Position numbers and translations under genes: made by a program
Part shown: positions 11,697 through 18,411 of the stretch, piece after piece
Numbering within the stretch: the stretch's first letter is position 1
Layout of the letters: the number at the start of each line of letters is the position of its first letter
Source: Metallyticus violacea
Lineage: Eukaryota; Arthropoda; Insecta; Mantodea; Metallyticidae
Assembly (NCBI GenBank): GCA_030762175.1
Contig: CM060834.1
Location: 29,580,501 to 29,644,500, forward strand
DNA: 64,000 nucleotides
Direction of reading: 5' to 3'
Notes under the pieces: model-generated
What the model was told of the DNA's origin: nothing
The model's input: only the letters and a program-made list of their open reading frames with translations
The model's database searches: none

Positions 11697-12470
11697 AGTA
11701 GTATATATCCCTCCTCGCGTGATTTTTATATCAAATTGATATCAAAAGGGGTGGGGGGTGATATCAAAAGTGGTGGGAGGTGGGGGTGGGAGGTGGGGGT
11801 GGTGGTGGTGGGAGGTGGTGGGAGGTGGTGGTGGTGGTGGTGGTGGTGGGGGTGGTGGTGGTGGGGGTGGTGGTGGTGGTGTGGGTGTTGTGGGGGTGGG
11901 GTGTTGATATCAAAATCTCAATTTGAATTGATATCAAAATTTCTGTTTGATTAAGCGATAGGAAAATCTCTGTTTGATCGAGTGTTGGATTTAAATCTCC
12001 CGAAAAAAGTGTGTGTGATCAATTAATTACGTTGTAAAAAAATGGAGAGCCCTTCCGCCACTGCGTTGGCAGTTCGCCACTGCTCGCTCCCCCCACCGCT
12101 CGCTTTCGCCGCCCGCCTCGCTTTGTTCGCCGCCCGCCTTGTGTCCCTCGCTTTGTTCGCCGCCCGCACAATGCTTTTGCGTGAATTCGGTCTTCAATGG
12201 GTGGTTTCTTATTCGTTTGTATATATTCTTTTTAACAAAAACTCTGTATTTTCTCACACAGGGTTAGAAAAGTCAAAAACAATATGTGTGGGTTTTTCTT
12301 TACAGAGCCAAACTAAAAATAACACGTTGGCTCTCTCTGTATTTCTAAAAAGCTATTATTTTCACAAGGAAACAAAAAAACATTCTTCTAAAAATCCTAT
12401 CTTCAGAGACATTTAAAAAGTTCTTTCTTTCGGGGGGAAAAAGACATTGTTAATAAAAGTTCTTTCACAT
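11697..12470 (+). repeat. Polinton left terminal inverted repeat
   Basis: The first 774 bp match the reverse complement of 25805-26687, with one large difference: a block of about 110-115 bp present in the right copy is missing after about 12331. In order it holds the tip TATATATCCCTCC, TTGATATCAA palindromes, a G-rich GGT/GGGGGT tract (about 11747-11900), a CpG-rich block (about 12055-12175), and AT-rich subterminal repeats. Open frames across the CpG-rich block occur on both strands and in both repeats, and I judge them non-coding. Confidence 0.95.
11736..11937. promoter_or_regulatory. TTGATATCAA palindromes flanking a G-rich tract
   Basis: The 10-bp palindrome TTGATATCAA occurs at 11736-11745, 11904-11913 and 11928-11937, with a near copy TGATATCAA at 11759-11767. 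The same palindromes are mirrored in the right terminus and in the internal tip copy at 12616-12625. Placement close to both ends suggests a binding site for integrase or terminal/replication protein. This role is inferred. Confidence 0.45.
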
Positions 12471-12660
12471 TGGCTCTCTCTATATTTCTAAAAAATCTAT
12501 CATTTTCACAAGGAAACAAAAAAACATTCTTCTAAAATCCTATCTTCAGAGACATTTAAAAGTTCTTTCTTAGTATGTTCGGGGGAAAGGTGGTGGGGAT
12601 GGTGAGGTGTAATTTTTGATATCAATTTTTTTAAAATCACGCAAGGAGGGATATATACAG
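12471..12660. repeat. second, inverted Polinton tip inside the left end
   Basis: After the left terminal repeat, 12471-12590 repeats the subterminal block (TTTCACAAGGAAACAAAAAA, then TCCTATCTTCAGAGACATTT). Then 12613-12659 reproduces the element's tip in inverted orientation: TTGATATCAA, AAAATCACGC, AAGGAGGGATATATACA. The left 960 bp is therefore bounded by two convergent tips, like a short derivative element or an aborted duplication. Confidence 0.8.
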
Positions 12661-12914
12661 AAAAAAAATTAACATATACAGTTAGATATTTTTTATTGTA
12701 CACAAAATTAACTTGGAATGGCTGTCTACAAAATTTTAAACACAATTAGATTTTTTATTGTACACAAAATTATACAAAATGACGGTGCTCACTGATCACA
12801 AAAATTAACTTGGAATGGTGGTCTACAAAAAACAAGAATTTGTTTTAAATACAATTAAAAATGCAATATTTTTAAAAAGTCTGTCTCACTGGTGAGGGTT
12901 TTCAAAAAATGTTT
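12661..12914 (-). terminator. 3' end of the gene array with two poly(A) signals
   Basis: This gene-free segment lies after the last minus-strand gene. On the minus strand it carries AATAAA at 12692-12697 and 12754-12759. Both sit in an imperfect duplication (TTTTTTATTGTACACAAAATTA twice; AATTAACTTGGAATGG twice). It is the natural place for polyadenylation of the distal transcript. Confidence 0.55.
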
Positions 12915-13442
12915 TTATCCCTTCACAAAAATTATTTTAAAATGTGTGGTATATGTTTTTTTGACAAACAACACTTCACAGTCTTCGTCGTTGCTGCTTT
13001 CCTCCTCCTCCTCCTCGTATGGTGTGGTGACGCAGGTGAGCGACATGTGGGAAAAGTTGATGTTGAGAGGTTCCTGGGTCGACGGGGTGGCGATGGGGAC
13101 GACGAAATCGTTGATCGATGGTGTTGTGAAGCATCCTGCCGATGTGACCTTGTACTCTAGGGCTGGTGTCTTGTCGATGGTGCCGAGGTAGATGGTGCAG
13201 CGTGCGTCTATGCCGTAGTGAAGTATTTTAGACGGGGTGCACTTGACTTCCACGACGTCGGAGTTGTTGGTTGCTAATTTGACGGTGACAGTTTTGTCAT
13301 CGCCAAAGAAGGAGATTTCAGTTGAGATGAGTTTGATGTTTGCAGGGTGCTTGCCGCTTCTTGTGACGTGATTTTGGTTGTCAAAAACTAGTTTGACAAA
13401 CACATTGTTGCCGACCCCCACCGGATCTGTTTGACAGGCCAT
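12915..13442 (-). CDS. 175-aa Polinton protein with acidic C-terminal tract
   Basis: I do not recognise this protein with certainty. It is the last gene of the array. Its start ATG follows the upstream stop by 6 bp. Residues 1 to about 140 look beta-rich: alternating hydrophobics, with segments such as VFVKLVFDNQ, TVTVKLATNN and CTIYLGT. Then comes an acidic patch, EEEEEESSNDED, at about 142-153, and a short basic-hydrophobic tail. A beta-sandwich followed by an acidic tract resembles nucleoplasmin-family histone chaperones, and the segment EPLNINFSHMSL just before the acidic run sits where the last core strand would be. That is a hypothesis only. A virion or DNA-binding accessory protein is equally possible. 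Confidence 0.75.
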   Translation of the reverse strand: MACQTDPVGVGNNVFVKLVFDNQNHVTRSGKHPANIKLISTEISFFGDDKTVTVKLATNNSDVVEVKCTPSKILHYGIDARCTIYLGTIDKTPALEYKVTSAGCFTTPSINDFVVPIATPSTQEPLNINFSHMSLTCVTTPYEEEEEESSNDEDCEVLFVKKTYTTHFKIIFVKG

Positions 13443-13448
13443 GTTGAT

Positions 13449-13757
13449 TTATTTCGGTGTAAACTTCAATACGTGTCTCCGGTAGCCGTTTCTGAGGACC
13501 TCTTCACCCTGGTACACGATGTAAAAATCGAACGAGTTGAGCTGGTTGATGAGTTCTGCGGAAAGATTGTTAAATCTAGTAGGTAGAAACACTTCTTTCC
13601 CGTTTTCGAGGCGAACAAGCGCCCTGGGTCCGTGCTTTGTTGATATGTTCCGGACCCCTACCACAACGTATGGTACGTTCGGTTGTAACGTTGACACTGA
13701 CACGTACTCCGAGCTGCTCGCTACTGTAGATAGCTGGCGTAACGCGTCGTTGATCAT
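13449..13757 (-). CDS. 102-aa conserved-looking small Polinton protein
   Basis: Function is unknown. The start codon overlaps the upstream stop as ATGA (13757-13754), which fixes the start. The middle reads PYVVVGVRNISTKHGPRALV then a VFLPTRFNNL motif, then YIVYQGEE. The pattern of a strand, a TKxGPR turn and a VFLPxR strand is like small beta-barrel (OB-like) proteins carried by some Polintons and related viruses, from my recollection of the group. A single-stranded-DNA or nucleoprotein role would fit an element with protein-primed replication, but this is inference. There is no signal peptide or membrane segment. Confidence 0.75.
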   Translation of the reverse strand: MINDALRQLSTVASSSEYVSVSTLQPNVPYVVVGVRNISTKHGPRALVRLENGKEVFLPTRFNNLSAELINQLNSFDFYIVYQGEEVLRNGYRRHVLKFTPK

Positions 13758-14053
13758 GTTGACTTCTCTGTAGAACGTTTGCTACTGACACACATTGGGC
13801 AGTTTTTGGAGAGAGGGGGTGGACCATCGATGTGTGTGGTAGTGGAGGGGAGGTTGTAGTGCTGGTTGCAGCGGCGGTAAGGGGCGTAAATTATTTTAGC
13901 TTCAGGTGTAAGCACCGCCCATACAGCGTCCACTTCTTCTGGTGAATGATGTATAAAGATGGCGTTTCCCTCCACGGCAAGTAGATGACATTCATTTGGG
14001 TCCATCATTGTGAGGCGTCGACCATTTTTCAGAAACTTTATCACTAGGTCCAT
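13754..14053 (-). CDS. 99-aa small protein downstream of the CRE array
   Basis: This is an unrecognised small gene. The first ATG of the frame is at 14053; the frame continues further upstream through the 69-bp repeat but without another ATG. The protein starts MDLVIKFLKNGRR, has a compact mixed alpha/beta centre (HLLAVEGNAIFIHH, AVLTPEAKIIYAP) and ends with a CPMC motif near residue 84, a possible metal site or half zinc finger together with C residues earlier. Its stop overlaps the next start as ATGA, so it is co-organised with the 102-aa gene. It is the first gene after the eight-CRE repeat and may be under its control. Confidence 0.65.
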   Translation of the reverse strand: MDLVIKFLKNGRRLTMMDPNECHLLAVEGNAIFIHHSPEEVDAVWAVLTPEAKIIYAPYRRCNQHYNLPSTTTHIDGPPPLSKNCPMCVSSKRSTEKST

Positions 14054-14109
14054 GTCCGTCGTCGCAGGCGTGATTGAACTTGTCCATCGTGATCGCACCC
14101 TCCATAACT

Positions 14110-14390
14110 TGTGTTCGTGACGTCATCACGGCCCCTGAACTTGTCCATCGTGATTGAACTTGTCTTCGTGACGTCATCACCCTCCGTGACGTCATCACGG
14201 CCCCTGAACTTGTCCATCGTGATCGAACTTGTCTTCGTGACGTCATCACCCTCCGTGACGTCATCACGGCCCCTGAACTTGTCCATCGTGATCGAACTTG
14301 TCTTCGTGACGTCATCACCCTCCGTGACGTCATCACGGCCTCCTGAACTTGTCCATCGTGATTGAACTTGTCTTCGTGACGTCATCATGG
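14110..14390 (-). promoter_or_regulatory. 69-bp tandem repeat with eight CRE palindromes
   Basis: About four copies of a 69-bp unit are present. Perfect TGACGTCA palindromes lie at 14118, 14169, 14187, 14238, 14256, 14307, 14325 and 14377, each 8 bp. TGACGTCA is the full cAMP-response/ATF element bound by bZIP dimers. The array lies directly before the 99-aa gene. Because 69 is divisible by three, all frames stay open through it, which creates spurious long frames; one begins with an ATG overlapping the previous stop (14388). I favour a regulatory array, but a repetitive protein cannot be excluded. Confidence 0.7.
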
Positions 14391-14954
14391 TTGAACTTCG
14401 CCTTGTTTGGACTCCAGCTCTCTGATGAATATCGGTTTTAGAAAATGCTCCATCTCTAGGAACACTCTAAAGGTTGCGCAACGGATGTATCTTGTGTATT
14501 CGGTGTAGTTCATTTTCTCCCCGGAATCGTGGGCGTGAAGTAAATACATGCGATAGGCTGCTATTTGATTTTGTACTTCGAACTCTTCTTTCTTCTTGTG
14601 ATAGATGATGTCGGTCACCATACGCTGTAGGCTTTCTAGCGTCCTCCATTCCTGCATACTCAACGATGTACAACGACCGTCCATTTTGATGATAATATTT
14701 TGTGTGCCAAATAAACGTTTAAAAATTATGGATAGTCGGTTGGTTATCTGCCACTCTCTTAGATGAAAGGTCAAGCTCTGTATAGTCGGCATCGTCTCTG
14801 AAAGCTTCTGCCACTCGGTCGAACCCAGGACCACAGTGTTGCGTCGCCCGCCAATGGTCACCACGATCTTGTGAGGAGATTTAGGTGAAAACCCAACGGC
14901 TGCAAACTTGGACTGCTTGCTGTTCAGGAAGTAAACATCCGTTAGCGGCCCCAT
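14385..14954 (-). CDS. 189-aa Polinton protein of unknown function
   Basis: The frame is open from 15011, but its first ATG is at 14954, only 4 nt after a good 3' splice site (TTTTTACAG ending at 14959). I therefore start at MGPLTDVYFLN. The N-terminal half carries HKIVVTIGGRRNTVVLGSTE, then a W-rich segment (WQKL...REWQITNRL), resembling small PC4-like or single-strand-binding folds in general pattern. The C-terminal half is helical and charged, with DIIYHKKKEEFEVQNQIAAY, and ends EVQP. No catalytic motif is seen. The stop lies at the edge of the CRE repeat. Identity is unknown, but coding is likely because composition and length fit its neighbours. Confidence 0.75.
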   Translation of the reverse strand: MGPLTDVYFLNSKQSKFAAVGFSPKSPHKIVVTIGGRRNTVVLGSTEWQKLSETMPTIQSLTFHLREWQITNRLSIIFKRLFGTQNIIIKMDGRCTSLSMQEWRTLESLQRMVTDIIYHKKKEEFEVQNQIAAYRMYLLHAHDSGEKMNYTEYTRYIRCATFRVFLEMEHFLKPIFIRELESKQGEVQP

Positions 14955-14958
14955 GTCA

Positions 14959-15177
14959 CTGTAAAAACAAGAACACCCCTTATGTAGCACACTCTTTTTT
15001 TCATTCGTCAATTAACCACACATACTGAATGCGACTTACCTGTTCAGCTCTCTCGGAACAACTGGTAGAGCGGATCATGTCAATGCGCCTTCTAAAAAAA
15101 AAAATACAAGAATTAGCAACATAAAATGTGTCAGAGTTATTCATGCATGATCATCCACAATTTGTATTAATACTAAC
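14959..15177 (-). other. two candidate introns around a 52-nt mini-exon
   Basis: On the minus strand there is a donor G/GTTAGT at 15178/15177 inside the end of the protease frame. An acceptor with a 12-T tract ends at 15092, a consensus donor CAG/GTAAGT lies at 15040/15039, and an acceptor TTTTTACAG ends at 14959. They define introns of 86 and 81 nt and an exon of 52 nt (15091-15040), typical sizes for arthropods. Splicing would change only the last residues of the protease and would place its stop, or a tiny frame's stop, one base before an ATG (TGACATG) for the next gene. Confidence 0.6.
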
Positions 15178-15669
15178 CTTTAACGATATACATCTCTGAT
15201 GTGTAGTTTGTGAGCACCCGCCAAGACTGTAGGTTCTTTTAATGATGTCATCGTTGTGATTAAAATCACTTATGCTGAATTTTGAAAAGAATTTCTCCTT
15301 GCGCAGACCTTGGAAGCGGTGGGATAGGTAAGCAACGACGTAATGGCCACAGGTAGTGCTGAAATCGCCTTGCAACCTTCTAGTGTTGTGAGACCATCTT
15401 GTACCACAACATCGATTTAAAAAATTTAGAATTTCCCCCGAAAGAGGTTCTATACCATAGCTATCGAAATATTCCCCCCGGTCGTTCTTTGCAACAAAGA
15501 TGCAGATCCAATGTTTCCCTGGTTTCGTGCTTGGGTCAGTGTTAATGACAACTGCTATGGGAAGCTGTCTATTATACAAATTTATCGACGACAATTGGTC
15601 GCAAGCGTACACGCCTAAAAAGTGTGGTGTACATTTAGACAGAAGTCGGTGTATTTGCAGCGTATTCAT
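15151..15669 (-). CDS. PRO: adenain-like cysteine protease
   Basis: This is the maturation protease of the adenovirus-protease/Ulp1-like (C5/C48) class expected in Polintons, which cleaves capsid and core precursors. Catalytic landmarks are in order: H53 in GKHWICIFV, an acidic residue at E66 or D69 in EYFDSYG, Q100 in LQGDFS and C107 in STTCGHY. Length, 172 aa, is slightly shorter than adenovirus protease. The start overlaps the major-capsid stop as ATGA. A donor splice site near the 3' end may replace the last residues (VSINTNCG) with a short alternative tail. A likely substrate is the neighbouring 138-aa protein, which carries an adenain-type site. Confidence 0.93.
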   Translation of the reverse strand: MNTLQIHRLLSKCTPHFLGVYACDQLSSINLYNRQLPIAVVINTDPSTKPGKHWICIFVAKNDRGEYFDSYGIEPLSGEILNFLNRCCGTRWSHNTRRLQGDFSTTCGHYVVAYLSHRFQGLRKEKFFSKFSISDFNHNDDIIKRTYSLGGCSQTTHQRCISLKVSINTNCG

Positions 15670-16955
15670 GATACCAAAATGGTCCTGTTAGCATCAATTT
15701 CTATAGTGCGATGTACTTCTGCCATCACCAACAGGTTGATAGGTTCTGGAGTTTGATCTTTAAATCCTACACTTATAGACACAGTACCGTGTCGTTGCCC
15801 TGAAATGTAAGACTCGTTAGCGCTCATATCGGCTGTAAGATCAAACACCATAATGGTGTAACCGTGTGAATATTGATGTCTGGAAATTGAATGCCCCTCG
15901 TCCTTAAAGTGTATTCCGAGACCATCTTGAAGAGTTTGAAAACATTGGAGAAAGTGACCTGCATCAAAATCGGGCTGTAGGGGTTGTGAGGGAAAAGGCT
16001 GGCCGTTCACATACAGTTGAAACGAATTCATTTTAAAGTGTTGTAAATTGTATGGGTTTTTGTTAATGTTGCCGTTGTATGCCTGGTCTGCAACCATCGC
16101 CACTACCACTCTTCGAGGTATTTGCCCGATGAAAACATCGTTGAAAGTCATATTACTAACCCCCTTTGGAATGTTGAGAGCGTGAAATCCTACATCTTTG
16201 AGATGGTACTTTGCATTGTTCTTTGTTAACACAGCCTGATGGGCAAGTTTGATGGTCGGGGACGGCCTCACAGCTTTCAAAATCAGTCTAGCAGACTGAA
16301 TCTCTGTGTAGGCTTTAAAGTCCTTTATATCCGAAAAGAGATGAAAGTTGGGTGAAGAGGGGGAGAGTTTGATGGTGACGCTAACATTGTTCAAGAGCAG
16401 ATTTTCCTGATTAAAGAGTGCATTGGAAAGATTGCCCATTAGCTGTACAACTTTGCTTCCTTTGGTATAGTCGTTACGCCACTTAATTCCATCATTTGTT
16501 ACATACGTGTCCATCATTCCTCCCTTGTCCTTTTTCCAGAGTGTGGACTCTAGTCTGCTGTTCATGACATCTTCCGAATAATTGAGTAACGTTTCAATGT
16601 AAGTTCTATAGGGGTAGCCTGGTTGAGGCATGGAAACTGTGACATTGTTGAGTGATACTTCCAATTGTTGAAACAAGGAATTTAGGGAATTGTTTACAAA
16701 GGTAACCTGTTTGTCCTCTTTCAAGTCGTTTCCACCGTCATCCACTATTCGCACGAACAGCTCAAGTACTACATAAGTCATATCGAGGTAATCGTCAGCA
16801 TTGCCAGAGTAATGAAATGTGATGGGGGCATTTTTCATAAGTGTATTTTGTGGATTTAGAGAAATGTAACGGTACTCCTCCACGTTCATTTGAACGGGCA
16901 AGTCTTTAAAGATGTCTAGTTCCGAACTCATGTGCACCAACGATTCGTCAGCCAT
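15666..16955 (-). CDS. MCP: major capsid protein, double jelly-roll
   Basis: This is the hexon-like double jelly-roll major capsid protein predicted to build the icosahedral shell. Length is 429 aa; Polinton versions are usually about 400-650 aa. Recognition rests on the conserved layout: an N-terminal block with YRYISLNPQN, strand-rich segments, a mid-protein IPRRVVVAMV motif (the RR/KVVV strand common to this family), then KMNSFQLYVNGQPFP and a C-terminal TIMVFDLTAD, and FKDQTPEPINLLVMAE. The start is fixed by a TAATG overlap with the upstream stop, and the stop overlaps the protease start (ATGA). It lies between the 138-aa core-like protein and the protease, the usual morphogenetic cluster. 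Confidence 0.93.
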   Translation of the reverse strand: MADESLVHMSSELDIFKDLPVQMNVEEYRYISLNPQNTLMKNAPITFHYSGNADDYLDMTYVVLELFVRIVDDGGNDLKEDKQVTFVNNSLNSLFQQLEVSLNNVTVSMPQPGYPYRTYIETLLNYSEDVMNSRLESTLWKKDKGGMMDTYVTNDGIKWRNDYTKGSKVVQLMGNLSNALFNQENLLLNNVSVTIKLSPSSPNFHLFSDIKDFKAYTEIQSARLILKAVRPSPTIKLAHQAVLTKNNAKYHLKDVGFHALNIPKGVSNMTFNDVFIGQIPRRVVVAMVADQAYNGNINKNPYNLQHFKMNSFQLYVNGQPFPSQPLQPDFDAGHFLQCFQTLQDGLGIHFKDEGHSISRHQYSHGYTIMVFDLTADMSANESYISGQRHGTVSISVGFKDQTPEPINLLVMAEVHRTIEIDANRTILVS

Positions 16956-17371
16956 TATGAAAATACGTCTAGCACCTTACGTCTTCGGCGTTTAGTCTTA
17001 AACTGATTATATATTTCACCCTTCCTGCGCTTTAATAGACCCGTGCCTATCATAGAGTCTATCTTTACATCAGCTTTCCTTTTCAAGTTAGTTCCCGCCT
17101 CCTTCAATCTAGTCTTTAAAGATTCTTTTGGCGGTACCCCCGAACTTGCAACATCTGCAAGCACGTTGGCACCCATTTTCAATGCTTCTTTACCTATAGC
17201 TTTCACTCCGCTCTTGAAAAACGGTAGCACAGTTCTGAAAAGACCGCCGAGAGCAGAGAACAAGCCGCTACCCTTTTGATAACGCTTGCCTCTATACAGG
17301 TGAAAATCTTGATTGTATAATCCTCCTCCTGCCTGGTTTAAGTAATATCTGGTGACAGTATCCAGCTCCAT
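16955..17371 (-). CDS. 138-aa basic core/pVI-like protein with protease site
   Basis: This is a small Gly-rich, basic Polinton protein found next to the capsid genes; its biochemical role is not established. The N-terminus (RYYLNQAGGGLYN, then YRGKRYQKGSGLFSALGG) leads into an amphipathic stretch (GLFRTVLPFFKSGVKAIGKE, about residues 43-62) that could bind membranes, as adenovirus protein VI does. The C-terminus is strongly basic (KTKRRRRK). MIGT|G at residues 107-111 exactly fits the adenain consensus (M/I/L)XGX|G, and QKGS|G near residue 32 is close to it. Both junctions with its neighbours are TAATG overlaps, so it is embedded between the minor and major capsid genes. I infer a protease-processed virion component. 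Confidence 0.85.
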   Translation of the reverse strand: MELDTVTRYYLNQAGGGLYNQDFHLYRGKRYQKGSGLFSALGGLFRTVLPFFKSGVKAIGKEALKMGANVLADVASSGVPPKESLKTRLKEAGTNLKRKADVKIDSMIGTGLLKRRKGEIYNQFKTKRRRRKVLDVFS

Positions 17372-18411
17372 TATGTCTGTTTCGGACGAAACGTTAGAAC
17401 TATAGTAGAGGAAAGTCCGTCTACAAATGGCAAGAAATCTCCATAACCGTTCCTTAAATCTATATTCACGATTTTAAAGTCCTGTTGCATCAAAGGTACC
17501 CAGTTAAGTGGAATGAACGACTTTTCAATAGTCATGCAGGTGTTGTCACGTTTTTCATACTCTACAGAGACGCTTTCAATGACTTGCACAAACGTGTTGC
17601 CCACCACTTGTGGTACTATCAGATTACAGTAAATGAACATTTCGTAAGGGAAACCCATGTACGGATCTACAGGGTGTTTGCCAATTTCCTGTTCAACCAC
17701 GTTTGTGTAAGGTTCGAACCCCATCATCTTGGCCAAAGATGGCGACAAAACCAGCACATGTATTAGGTTCTTTGACGTGGTTTTAGGAGGAATGTCAGGT
17801 TTTTCCTGCGTTTCTACCGTAGGAGAAGTGCCCGGTTTACGAGGGATTGGTGGTTTAGGATTGATAGGTTTTGGAGTTCTAGTAGGAGCAATATTTCTAG
17901 CTTTGTTTTTTAACGTTTGGTTCGCGCCTTCAGGGGGTTTAGTTTCTGTTTTCGATCTCCTAGAGGACTCAGCATTTTCTATATATCCTACATATTTGCT
18001 GCTGGGGATATGACTGTTCTGTGCGACTTTGATGTTGATGCTGGCAGTATTTTTGTTCTCGTTATAAATGAAAAAGTCTTCGACTTGCAAATTTTCACGT
18101 ATAACTGAGTTGACAGCATGTACCAAATCCTTAGAATTGTGCACGATGCCATGTGGTAATTGTAAGTTAAATTTTGAATGTGTCACTGGTGCTACCATAT
18201 TATACATTGTACCAATGATTTGATTTTCGTGATTTGTTACGTTATAGAATTTCACAGGGTACCTAACCTTTTGCAGTGCGACTTCCCATTCTCCTTGCAA
18301 TACTATTCTCTCGGGTAAGATGTTTGAAAATCTGGAAGTTGTATTGTCAGTGAAATGGTCCATAGAGGCGTTACTCACGAGCGTGAGGGAAAATGGTTTT
18401 GTTCTAATCAT
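17371..18411 (-). CDS. mCP: minor capsid protein, penton-like
   Basis: This is the predicted single jelly-roll vertex (penton) protein. The signature N-terminal segment is LVSNASMDHFTDNTTSRFSN followed by ILPERI and LQGEWEVALQKVRYP, a block typical of Polinton minor capsid proteins. The C-terminal part has FIYCNLIVPQVVGNTFVQVI and a final QDFKIVNIDLRNGYGDFLPF strand region. The 346-aa frame starts at the ATG (18411) that overlaps the integrase stop as ATGA; the frame is open further upstream but without ATG. A Pro/Lys-rich linker at about residues 160-215 (TRTPKPINPKPPIPRKPG) is unusual and may be a flexible insert. The stop overlaps the next gene as TAATG. Confidence 0.88.
   Translation of the reverse strand: MIRTKPFSLTLVSNASMDHFTDNTTSRFSNILPERIVLQGEWEVALQKVRYPVKFYNVTNHENQIIGTMYNMVAPVTHSKFNLQLPHGIVHNSKDLVHAVNSVIRENLQVEDFFIYNENKNTASINIKVAQNSHIPSSKYVGYIENAESSRRSKTETKPPEGANQTLKNKARNIAPTRTPKPINPKPPIPRKPGTSPTVETQEKPDIPPKTTSKNLIHVLVLSPSLAKMMGFEPYTNVVEQEIGKHPVDPYMGFPYEMFIYCNLIVPQVVGNTFVQVIESVSVEYEKRDNTCMTIEKSFIPLNWVPLMQQDFKIVNIDLRNGYGDFLPFVDGLSSTIVLTFRPKQT

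Noticed and set aside
11736..11954. Gly/Trp-rich open frame over the GGT tract.
   Set aside because: It is produced by low-complexity GGT/GGGGGT sequence and is mirrored in the other terminus.
12027..12416. Open frames on both strands in the left terminal repeat (for example MESPSATALAVRHC...), repeated at 25635-26357.
   Set aside because: They lie in a CpG-rich, repetitive block of the terminal repeats, are open on both strands, and have no protein-like composition or family match.
13992..14388. Repetitive frames through the 69-bp array, one starting with an ATG that overlaps the preceding stop.
   Set aside because: The repeat length is a multiple of three, so all frames remain open. The frames end inside the next gene out of phase, and the CRE palindromes are a simpler explanation. 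I keep some doubt.
14110..14390. CRISPR-like array.
   Set aside because: Repeats are contiguous 69-bp tandem units without unique spacers, and the context is a eukaryotic element.
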